Source: Ischnura elegans (lineage: Eukaryota > Arthropoda > Insecta > Odonata > Coenagrionidae). Taken from it: 64,000 nucleotides of DNA. The notes beneath the pieces were generated by a model. It saw only the letters and a list, made by a program, of their open reading frames with translations, had not been told where the DNA came from and made no database searches. This document shows positions 11,801 to 23,800 of the stretch, piece after piece. Location: the NCBI RefSeq assembly GCF_921293095.1, contig NC_060253.1, positions 82,993,992 through 83,057,991 of the forward strand, written 5' to 3'. Numbering within the stretch: the stretch's first letter is position 1; every line of letters begins with the position of its first letter. Position numbers and translations under genes: made by a program.

Positions 11801-14800
11801 TTTTTTGTTTTTAAGTCAGGGTTCATGTCTGTAGACGGAACTTCTTGGGGATCAAAAACTGAGATCTTTTCAAATATGTACCTATTTTTCTGCTTAGGTC
11901 TTCTACCATAAGAGAACTAAGTTTGGTTGACGCTTTTTCAGCCATCTGCATAGGTATTGACTTTACAGCAGCTGCTTTACAGGTTTTCATGTTTTGCAGA
12001 TTTAATAAGTGGTTTTATCTAAAAAAGTACTCTTATGAATTTTCTTGAGGCTCATTTTTAACTTCTTTAACTCTTTCAAAATGGTGGAGTTCTCTCCTTA
12101 ACATGAATGCGGGACTGCGCTCTATGAGACTCCTTGGTCCCCTCTGTATGGAGCATTTATGTTGGACATCTGTTAAGAAAGGTCTTGCAGATAGTCAAAC
12201 ACTCTCAACACCAACCTTTTCTGATCCTTCCTAGTGGGCATTTTGCATTATCTTGGACTCTGAGGGTAGTTGGTCTCCCTCCTTTCGTGGTTTACCACCC
12301 TACCAGCATCATTGGTTCGCTGTCAACTCATGCTTTGTTTTTGTGAATTAGCTATATGGATGATTGTTGCTTGCACGTAAATTGCAGACTTCCAATTGAA
12401 TTCCTCGATTTATTCTGAGAATTTTAAAATTTTGAATGAAGCTCTACCGTCAGCATTAACGAATTTAATGCCTTAACAATTTCCATGTTGATTTTATAGT
12501 GAAATCGAGATATAAGTTAATATTTATGGTAGAATTTCATTTAAAAATTGTAAACTCTGCCAAAAGACAAAGAATTCAATTCTTCGTTTATATTTTTTTT
12601 AAGAAAGAACCATATATTTATTTTGCAAACTAACTGAATGAACAATTGTATTATTGCGGTCCCTTGCCAAAAAGAGGGGTAATAAGAGACGAGGGTCTAG
12701 GTTCATGCTTCCGGATTTCGGCAGTTACAGATTTTGCCAGTCCATGGTGTTGGCCTGTGTTGGGTCCCGAAACTAAGACTTTGCGAACCCACGAATGTCA
12801 TAAAAGGAGGAGAGCAAGGAAATGTATTTTCGGCATTAGGCCTGCGTAGGAAAATCTCAGACAAAAATTTTTGCCTTTCGTCTCCCGGGTCAAGAAACGT
12901 CCTGCCACATATTTTCGTCATTAGCAGCGAAAGGGTTATCTCTTTATAGAATGTGAGTATTTGGATAGTTTGAACCCTCCAGTAATTTTATTAAGTCAAC
13001 CATCTGATTCCCATGGCATTTTGGCTACTTTGTGGACATCGTGAATGCGGTTTAGACATCCTCCGGACAAACAAGTCGCCTTATTTCCTCGAGTGTGTTT
13101 CTTTGTGGAAATCATGAATTTTCTCCAATTCATGGGCGATTTTCACCAACTCAGACGCAAATTTCATAATTTTTTTCCTTCTGCTCTACATGAAATTGTT
13201 TTTCGAGGCGTATATTTAAGCCGTAATTTTTTCACGGCATTGGCCGCTCACCGACGCGACTAATTTCCGCGGCCGCCGGCCGCCGTTCCCGCCACAGCGC
13301 CGTGAAATCCAGAGAGTCGTCTTGTCGGAAAGTGGCCTGAATTTTACGGCGCTGTGCCGGGAACGGCGGCCGGCGATAAGTCGTTTTGGCTTAAAGCTGC
13401 TACAATGTAGCTCCGTGAGTATTTCACGGAATAGACGGCGCACAGCCACTTTTTGCCGCTTTCAGGCTTTTGCTTTGCTCCGGCCGTCGTCAACGGCACG
13501 GCACTGTGCTTTCAAATAACCATTGGTCTCAATGCATGTCTTCAAGCGAGTCGAATCGCGCAGTTGACGGCACGGCGTTGTTGACGGTCAGCAAGGCAAG
13601 GTTCAATCCGGCCCGGCGGTGCGCCGTTATGGCGTGAAATACACATCGTGCTATCTTGAGGCTGCTTTCAAACGCGACGACTTTTCGCCGGCCGCCGTTC
13701 ACGGCACGGTTCCGTGAAATTCAGGCCACTTTCAAACGAGACATCTCACGGCGCTGAGCCGTGAACGGCGGCCCATGGAAATTCGTCGCGTCGAAAAGCG
13801 GCCAATGCAGGGAAAATATTACGGCTTAAATGTACGCCTCGAAAAACAATTTCGTGGGAGGAGCATGAGCAGAAGAAAAAAATTGTGAAAATCGCGTCTG
13901 AGTTAGTGAAAATCGCCCATGAATTGGAGAAAATCGCTATTAATACGAAATTCGCGTATTCGCGGGAAAACGCCGGAAATCGCGTATTTCGCGGGAAAAT
14001 CCCGGAATTCGCGTTAAAATTCGCGTTATCGCATTTGCGACTTTTGCATGTCCCTACACATATGTATAGCTATCTATGACTGTACTGAGTATTGGAAGTT
14101 ATCATGAATGACTCTGCTGCACATTTCTTGATGTAGAGCCAGTAGCAATTAAATAAGCCTTAATGTGCTTTCAAGGAATCTTACTTCTTTGCCCCATTCT
14201 CTTCATTCTGTAAATCCTGAATTGCCGGCAATGTGTATTCTAAAAAGCATCAACGATGCATTCTTTTATGATGGCCCTTAAAAAATTGGGACATTAAGGG
14301 ACCATGATGCTAATGATTGAAGCATCTGCATATCTGATAGTGATGTATAATCTGTCTCATGTTTTTTTAAATAAGAAGCTGACATCTATTTAGTGGTGTA
14401 CATGAATACAACATTTATAGATATGTATCTGTTTTTTTACTGCTTGTCTTTCAATTTTCAAAAAAATTGATTTCACAAATTAATTAATTAACTTTGAATG
14501 GATACAAAGTTATCAAAGGTGATTTAGAATTTTCAAGTACCGGCTTATGTGCTTTAGTGCGCAATTATTGATTTCAAACAAATGATGCATAATTTTGTCC
14601 ATCTTAGAAATCATTGCCTTCCTAAGAGTGGCTCAGGGCCTTGATGTTAATTAACTATGGTGCTGCAAGAGTATCTACAGTAAAACCTCTATGTAGTGAA
14701 CCTCTTTACATCGTAAACCTCCATACTTCATACCACCTCTACTGTCCCGTCTGATTTACATGTAAATTTATAGGCAAAGCTCTATGTAGTGAACCTCTTT

Positions 14801-17800
14801 ATCTTGTAAAACCTCCACTTATCATACCAAGGAGACACCCCCGAGATGGCCAAACTACCTCCACAAATCGTACCGAGACAACTAGAGATCATTAATGCAG
14901 TCGTGATTACGTACATGTAATGACATTTTCGGTGATAAATGTTTCACGCTTATTTTTTTTTCTTATGCACCTTTAATATGCTGTAATTTTCACATTAACC
15001 ATTAGTTAAGGCCATTTTGTTCCATATGAGAGCATACCTAACAGTAAATAAGGAAAAAGGTATCCAACTATCCTAATAATTTTAAGTGACTGTTGAATTA
15101 AGAGAGCTCACATTGTTTTCCTCTCAAATCATGGTAAAAATTACACGATAGCACTCGCTTTCTACAATTATTAAATAATAAATATATGTTCACTAATGCA
15201 TGCATGTTTGTTTAAACAAATAAGTATAATGGTTTAAAAGACAGTAGTACCTTTCATTTCCGAAGGATATGAAAAAATGGTGCCTATCACTAAAACCTCT
15301 CTATAGTGAACCTCCATACATCAAATTGCCCAAATTTTGGTCTCCTCCATTACTATGTGAAGAGGTTTTTACTGTATTTTTTTGTAGTCACCTTGCTCTA
15401 CTGAATTGCAAAAATGCTTTCTATTGGTCATTGATCGACTGAGCAGGAAACTGCGCTGTCCACGCAACATGCTGCACATGCACCTGTTTGCCTCCTTCAT
15501 TATGCGTGCCTTCATGTCACTGCTCAAGGACCAACTCTTCATTGATGGGGTTGACGTCTCCTCAAATGCCTTCGTCCACAGTCCAGAGGGCACCTATCTC
15601 GTGGGCGAGCAGGTATAATAAAAATAATAATAATAATAATATAATAATAATAATTTTATTGGTCAATAGTATTCAGAAATACTGAGACCACGTCAGGAAA
15701 AATTAGTTCAAAAATATACAAGAGAAATCACATACAGTCAAATATATAGGTTACATCAAAATACAAAGCCATCAGTACTGTGTGTAAAAAATTCATCGAC
15801 AGAATATAAAGGATGAGAAACAAGCCAATAATGAGTCACCCTCTTAAATGTAGACAAACTGGTCATTCTGGCTGTAATTGGTAGGTAGTTGAATAACCTA
15901 ATGCCTATATTAGGAAGAGAAGATTTGGTTTTTACCAATCGACACTGGTTTAATGATAAGAGGTTCTTACATATTTCTTGTGCTATGGTTGTGAGAATCA
16001 CATCTTTTAGGGAAGATATCATGATTTTCTTTCACGCATGTCAGAGCTTTATACACATACATGCTATAAACAGTTAAAATTTACATATACCTACATTACT
16101 TCATATTAGATGTGACGAGTAATCTGTAATTCCCCTCAAACCTCTCAGGAATAATTCTATGAATAATTGTGTCATTATCCATTATTCAGTCTTTATGAAT
16201 TACACTTGTACTCTGATTTAATCAGGTTATCTTTTCCACGAATAACAAACATGTGTTTTCCAAACTTCATAAATTAGTCCATCAGTGTTTAACCCTTAGA
16301 CTGCAGGAACGTTTTTATATGTTTTGTATGTTATATATCAATGATTTGCCAACATTTATTAAAAGCAATGACATTGTCTTATATTCTGATGATAAATCTT
16401 TAGCAATGAGCCACAGGGATCCTAAGGTGATGCAAACCAAGCTGGAGAGTACATTATTACTTCGTTAAAACTTTCGCGGGTGCTCGTCATTATGATTAAA
16501 AGCTTTTGGGCTATGTCGCCGCGTCAATTTTTGGGTGGCCCCAACGACTTTCTGGAGGAATGTGGTTACTACAGATGTGTATGATTTTATGTATTATTTT
16601 TTATATTGACTTGTGCTATATATTACTATGTAAAGTCCTGGGACCAATAAAAATTATTATTATTACATATTATTATGTATGCTGACTGCTGAAAAACGTT
16701 TTTAAAAGTTTGACCATTGCTCGACTACCTTCTTCAGTTTCCCAAAATTTTTATTGCTCCCTGTATAGAGCCCAAGTGCACTTTCCCACACTGTAGGGAT
16801 CGCTAATGCATCTTAGCTCTCCCTGGCCATCCCAGAAAAAAAATAATAAAAACGTTTAAAAACGTTCCCACAGTCTAAGGATTAAGAGGAGGTGTGGCAC
16901 ATGCATTGCCTTTATTTACTGTACAAAATATGAAGACGGAATCAGTGAAATCAGTGCTGTAGTTGAGCCGGTACGGGCCGGTATGGGGTATCCCCTAAAA
17001 TCCAAACTTGTTATAAGCGTACCGGTTAAATTACCTATTTAAATCTGTAAAAAAAATAACCCTACAGTAAATTTTCCAATGGATTTCAGAAAGAAAAATC
17101 AGAGATTATTATTTACTAGTTCAGAGTTATCTTGTAGCACAACTTGGAACTAATATAAGAGTTGGAGTTTGACATTTCAATCGTAGCCAGATGCATAATA
17201 TGTACATGTTCAGCTGTGGGCAATTATTGGTGAGTACCGCCTAAATTTTTTTTCCCAACTACAGCACTGAGTGAAGTTAATGTTAGTGTAAAAGTCTGTA
17301 AAATTGCAAAACATTTTTGCAGAGTCTGTAGAAGGTAGCTTTGAATTGAACTGAGAATTTATTCAAATGACCCCTCTGAGGTTTCCTTCTCTCTAATTTT
17401 CAGCGCTCTTGGGAATGCAAGCTGGTGATCAGCTTGTGGGAGTTCTTCCTCATGGCAAACTATTCTTGGGTACTGATGGAAGGCCTCTACCTGCACAACC
17501 TCATATTCCTGGCACTCTTTTCTGACACGAGCGCAATCACACTATATGTCATCATTGGCTGGGGTGAGACAATCATAGAAATGCTTGTCAACCTGCTCTC
17601 AGATTGTATGGGTGAATTTTAAAGAGCTCATGAATTCATAGAAGCAATGAGCATCTAAATAATCCAGATGCATCATCAGTCAGTCTGCAGCCACAATCGG
17701 CTCAAGAAATGTTTCAGGTGTACACAAACACCATATGGGTGTTCTCCCTGCTTAGAGGGGAGTCTCAAATATTCAGTACTCTATTAATAAACATTAAATG

Positions 17801-20800
17801 AGTTCACAACAAAATCAAATCAGAAGTTGGCCAGATTGGATATGGAATTACAGTTTCTCATATGGAACTTCAGGATATAAAAGCCAAATGTGTTGGCATT
17901 TTATGAAATTAAAACATTTTTAGAAACATTTTTCATAATTTTGATGCTAATTTTATCAAAACAAATAGTATTTGTGCTCAGAAATTCCACATGAAAAGGT
18001 CTAATAGCAACTCAAAATGTTCCATATCGGTACCCTACACTTGTTCCTCAAGTGTAGGTATCCATGGAAACAACACATTTTCTTCTGTCTCACTTAAATC
18101 TGAAATCTGATTTTGATTGGAGAAGAACTTTTAATGATTAATATCACTTTTTTCATACCGCCCACAGGTCTTCCAGTTCTGGTCGTCGTGCCGTGGGTTG
18201 CTTTAAGGGCAGTGCTGGAAAATACACTATGCTGGACTACACATGAGAATTGGTGGTTCTTCCTTGTTATCCATGTTCCCACAACTGCTACTGTGCTGGT
18301 AAATACATTTGATTGTAAATTCATTCATAGTACATATAATGGTGACTTTTTTAACTTTGAAATTTGTACTCTAAATATATGTACTTCAGAATTTAAAATC
18401 AATGATGAAACCATTGCAGCTCATATGATTGTATAATACGCCATCATGATTATTCTTGGTTCTCATGTATATGATTTGCATTCCAGATAAATTTTTTGCT
18501 GTTTGTGAACATAGTGCGTGTCCTATTGCTGAAATTACGATCTTCAATTTGTGAAGAAACGAGAAAATACAGGTACAGGTATGCATGTTGAGACTGACAC
18601 TTTCTAACTCCTTTCTAACTGTAGTCTTATGCATCTAATTATTACCTTTTGTATAACCTTAGATAAGTCCTTAACCCTTTCGCAACTGATGACAAAAATA
18701 TGCAGCAGGACGTTTCTTGACCCAGGAGACGAATGCCGCAAATTTTTGTCGGAGTTTTTTCTGCGCAGGGGAATGAATGCCGGAAATATCTGTTTCCTCA
18801 CCCTCCCCCTATTATGACGGTCACGGGTTCGCGAAGTCTTAGTTTCGGGACCCAACAAAGCGGGAATTGGACTGTACCCTCGAAATCCGGGAGCAGGTAC
18901 CTGCACCCCTTGTCTTATATTACCCCTCTTTGTGGTAAGGGTCATTCAACCATTGAGTCAGTTTTCGAAAAAAATATTTGTTCCTTTCTCAAAAAATATA
19001 AACTAAGAATCGAATTCTTTGTCTTTTGAGCAGCGTTTACAATTTCTAAACAAAATTCTATGATAAATATCAATTTATGTCTCGATTTCAGAAAAAAAAT
19101 CAACATTGAAATTGCTGCTGCATTAAATATTTTAGTATTGATGGTAGAGCTTCGTTCAAAATTTAACGATTCTCCGTATAAAATGAGGATTTCAATTAAA
19201 AGTCCGCAATTTACGTGCAAGCAACAATTATCCATATACAGTAAAACCTCTACGTAGTGAACCTCTTAACATCATAAACCTCCATACATCATACCACCCC
19301 TACGGTCCGGTCTGATTTACATGCAAATTTATAGGCAAACCTCTCTATAGTGTACCTCTTTATATCGTAAAACCTCCACTTATCATACCAGGGAGACACC
19401 CCCGAGATGGACTAACTATGTACCTCCGCAAATCGTACCGAGACCACAAGAGACCATTAACGCAGCCATGATTACGTATATGGAATGATACTTTCAGCAA
19501 TAAATGTTTCGCCCTTATTTTTTTTACTTATATACACCTTTTATATGCTGCCATTTTCACGTTAATCATTAGTTGTGGCCATTTTGTTCGATATGAGAGT
19601 ATACCTAATAGTAAATAAGAAAAAAGGTATCCAACTATCCCAATCATTTAAAGTGACTGCTGAATTGAGAGATCACATCATTTTCTCTAAAATCATGGTA
19701 AAAATCATGCGATATCGTTCGCTTTCTGTAATTATTAATTAATAAATATATGTTCACTGATGCATGCATGTGTGTTTAAACACATAAATATAATGGTCTA
19801 AAAGACAGTAGTGCCTTTCATTTCCGAAGGATATGAAAAAATGGTAGCTATCACTAAAACCTCTCTATAGTGAACCTCCAGTTCGGCACCAGTATCCATG
19901 CAATTCTGTTCCTGTGGTGGGCACCTTAATCACTAGAATACTATAATAAATAAAAAGGGGTGTTATGGAGGGCCAGAGCATAGAGCCAAATGGCAAAAAT
20001 CGCATATTTTTAATCGCAATTTTCGCGATGTTCCACCACCTAAAAGTTATTTTTTCAATACGCCAGCCAAAAGGTATTAAAAAACACCTCCAGAAAACGT
20101 TTTTTCTTTTTGGCCCTCTCAAACATATTTTATAAAAACATGCATTAGAAATTTTCAAATCAACGCCATATCTTCTTGTCTCGCTCAAAGTTCTTGAAAA
20201 CAATTGGAAATATGCTCCATTAAATAAGGTTTCAAATGCCGCAAACTGCATTAAAAAATATACCTTCTTAACCGAGATATTAAAAAAATAGTGAAAATCG
20301 TATTTTCGATCTAGCCGGCCCTGGTGGGCCTCTAGCGGGCTGGAAATGTGGGGAGGTTTGTCCTATTTAATCCCAAATTGCATACCGCAAGTATGGGAAA
20401 AATCCGGGAGGGGGGACTTTTCACCCTCCTTATCCGGCTATGCCCTTTAGGTCCCTTCCATTACGGTGTAAAGAGGTTTTACTGTATATAGCTAATTCAT
20501 GTAAACAAAGCATGATTGACTGCAAACCAATGCTGCTGGTATAAACCCAAAAGGAGGGAGCCCAGCTTCCTTCAAAGTCCGAGATAATGCAAAGTCCCCA
20601 CTAGGAAGGGTCCAAAATGGTTGGTGCTGAAAGTGCATGATTATCCGTGAGACCCTTCTTAACGAATCTCTTGCAAAAATGCTCTGTCTAGAGGGTCTTT
20701 GAGCTCAGTACAGCAGACATGCTGAGGAGAGAACTCCATTATCTCAAAATAGGGTTGATAAAAACTAGAGGGGGTAATGCTTACCTAATGCATTATATAT

Positions 20801-23800
20801 GATCACCTAAGAGATATATTTGCCAATAAAATCTGCCATAAATAGTTTTAGCGATAATATTAATCCATTCCACTTACCCGAGGGATGTACTTGACACAGA
20901 TAGGAATTCCTTCAGCTATCTTATGAAAATGCTCTTTTGGGTGCTCGTTGAAGGTATATTTAAATAAATACATTTTTGTGTCAGCAACTATAGTGGGTTC
21001 CCTGCAAAAAATGGATATGTCCGATTCATGCCCCATTAGCACGTGTTTTGGTATGGATTTGTGCTGTGTGGAAGTATTCTGATCGATTTTTATTCTGAAT
21101 GGTTAAGTCTGATTGGTTGCAACACGATCAAAATTTTTTGTTATGCTTGAAAATTTTCACCCTGATGACACACTGAGAGGGCTCCTATCACTTTTGGAAT
21201 GAATATTTTCAAGTTCAACAAATTCCATTCACCTTGCTGACCAATCAGAAATATCCGTTTAAAAATTAAAACCAATCACAACGACTCCAACCAGTATCAA
21301 TTATATCAAATGACATCCCACAAGGAGAAAATTCTTGGAACCTATTTTTTTGCCCAGGATAACTTTTGTTACCGATTGGTACGGCACACTGGGGGTGAAT
21401 TTGGGTTGTAGGGCAGAGATGTTACAAGCAAAAAATTATGAATGTAGATGATTGGTGGGGTAAGGAAGGGAGTGAAGGCTCACTGTATATGCATCAACAT
21501 TTGTCATCTGCCATTTAATGCCTTTCAAAATTTCAAAAATGTGCTGGCATACTAAATCTACAGAAATGGGAATTTGCAACTCCTATGTTTTATCAATATC
21601 TTTGGCAACTAATTGTGCTTTGGCATTTGTATTCTATCAGCCATGACTTATTAGAGTTCATTGCTGCATGCTATCTCCAGTATTTTCATGTAGCATTAGA
21701 TAATGCATATATTTGTTGGTACATAGGTACCTATGTTATTGTTATAGTCTTCAATTTTACTTAATTGAGAAATTTTGTCCAGTAGTTATAGATGTTTCTT
21801 TAAAACATTAACATCTGTATGCAATGCAACGAAATATATCTTTTCCAATGGCCTGGATAAAAGTATCACATTGAATGAATTCTCCTCTTTGAAATGTTTC
21901 TGGTACCATCCTGTAGTAATTGATGTGATATCTGTTTCAAGTGAAATAATGATTATACAAAGATAAAAATTTGTAGGTGCATGGAATAATCCAGTTTTCA
22001 ATTAGTTATTATTCAAATCTTGAGTTTCAATTGCCCCAGAAGTAGTTATGGTATTGAGAGTCTTATTATGAATTTGGGTATTAACTTGGAGCCATATCTT
22101 TTCCTTATTTGATGAGAGTGATTAAGAATGTCCAGTCTCAATATTCTCAATTTTGCTATTCTCTCAAAACCACTGACGACTAGTGTTTAACTTCTTGCTT
22201 ATATTTATACCTCAATTTTTATTTTTTTAAATTTAGGTAATTCACCAGTTCTAAATTTTATTCCTCAATACATATGAAACCATATTTCAAGGAGCTGAAA
22301 ATTCTCTCTAATAATCTCTAACAATAAGTCTTATGGCCTCATGCCTTTGGCAGCCCGTCCTGATCTCAAAAAATGCTTGACATCTTTTTGCAGGCGCTGG
22401 GCCAAGTCAACGTTGGTGCTGGTGCCCCTCTTTGGAATCCACTATACTCTCCTCTTGGGCATGTACTTTGCCAGTGTGAACCACGTGGTCGAGATAATCT
22501 GGCTCTTCTGTGACCAGTTCTTCGCTTCATTCCAGGCATGTATTCATTTACAAGAACGCCTAGAATATATATAACCAGGGGCAGATTCAGCATCAAATTT
22601 GGGGAAGGGACATGACCTGGGCCTGGAGAGAATGGAATACCCCCCAGGAGAGAGGGGCGTTTTTACAGTCGGGACTGCTATATTAAGGGGCACAGCTAGG
22701 AATTAAGGCTGGGGTGTTTTAGTTGCAACTAATACCGGGGTGTGTGGGGGTATGGAATACCCACCAGGATAAGCGGTAGGTGCAAAATTAATAAATTGCG
22801 GAAATTTAAGATAAATGGTTCAAAATGGTAAGTTTTACGGCTTTCTGAGGGATATTTTATTTATCCTTACCCTATTCTATTAGTAATATCAATCCAATTA
22901 ATTAAAATGGATTAAACTTAAATTTTCTCTGAGCTCTGGGGTGGTTTTATCTCCCAAAACCCCCCTCGCTGCGCCACTGGCTATATTAACATAGTATTCT
23001 ACAAATTAAGGTAGGTTTCCATAGAGTACTAAAGAAGTTATCTCGGAGCCTCCCTTTCCTTCCAGCACAGCCTTCTTCAATTCACTGTAAGGCCTACTCT
23101 CTTTCAATCTACCTAAAAATATATTCTCTTCCTCTCCCTCCCTCATTTACCAAACATTCTACCCTCTAACACCATTTTCAACATCCCCTCTCCGCTAAAG
23201 ATTCGCTCCATCCAAACCCTCTGTCGCTTCTGTATCTCATCAAAAAGTTGCCTCTCTTCACCCACCATGTCCAGCACTTCGTCGTTCCTCTTCCTTTCTG
23301 TCCATTTCACCTTCTCCATTCTTTTCCATACCCAGATCTCGAATGCCTCCAATCTTCTCTCGTCTTCTTCCCTCAATGTCCACGTTTCTGCACCCTATAG
23401 AGCTACACTCCACATCAAACTCTTCACTAACCTTTTCTTAAAACTCTTACATAACGATCCTCTCAGAAGCTCCTTGCTATGCTCTACCATAAATACAACT
23501 CAAACTTCTCTCATGTTTGGGAATTGTAACCATGCAATTGCATTCACACTCCCTTTACTCCTTCACAACTATACAAAAGATGTAAATATTATAAAAATTA
23601 AAAATTTTTTATTAAATTTGGGGAGGACCATGACCCCAGTGACCTACCCCCTAAAAATCCACCCCTGTATATTTTTACCATATATTCCAGCATATAAGAC
23701 AAACCCCAATTTTTCCAGTTAAATTATAGATTTTGGGCTGTGCTCACCATACCACAACCCCTCTTTAACACACACTAACTTGCACCATGTAACATACATA

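Larger units (their letters stand above)
11221..14056. mobile_element. hAT-type element, 2.8 kb
   Basis: The ends are inverted (TAGGGACATGCAAAAG and CTTTTGCATGTCCCTA). It is flanked by a perfect 8-bp duplication CACATATG at 11213-11220 and 14057-14064. No transposase frame is recognisable. It hosts a TTAA element (12071-12935) and a GC-rich palindrome (13118-13934). Confidence 0.85.
9991..15446 (+). other. Receptor intron (TM1 to TM2), 5.5 kb
   Basis: It holds a 2.8-kb hAT element (11221-14056, itself hosting a TTAA element and a GC-rich palindrome) and a pogo-like element (14678-15374) that ends 72 bp before the next exon. In 9991-11220 I see only AT-rich sequence with no recognisable feature. 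Confidence 0.6.
22576..23667. mobile_element. Possible composite element around a LINE fragment
   Basis: CAGGGGCAGATTCAG on the left and AAATCCACCCCTG on the right are inverted. Inner sequences AAATTTGGGGA and GACC...CCC recur at both ends, in the manner of a small hAT-type element. Its interior contains family B copy 3 and the LINE fragment. The 8-bp flanks match poorly, so the boundaries are tentative. Confidence 0.5.
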
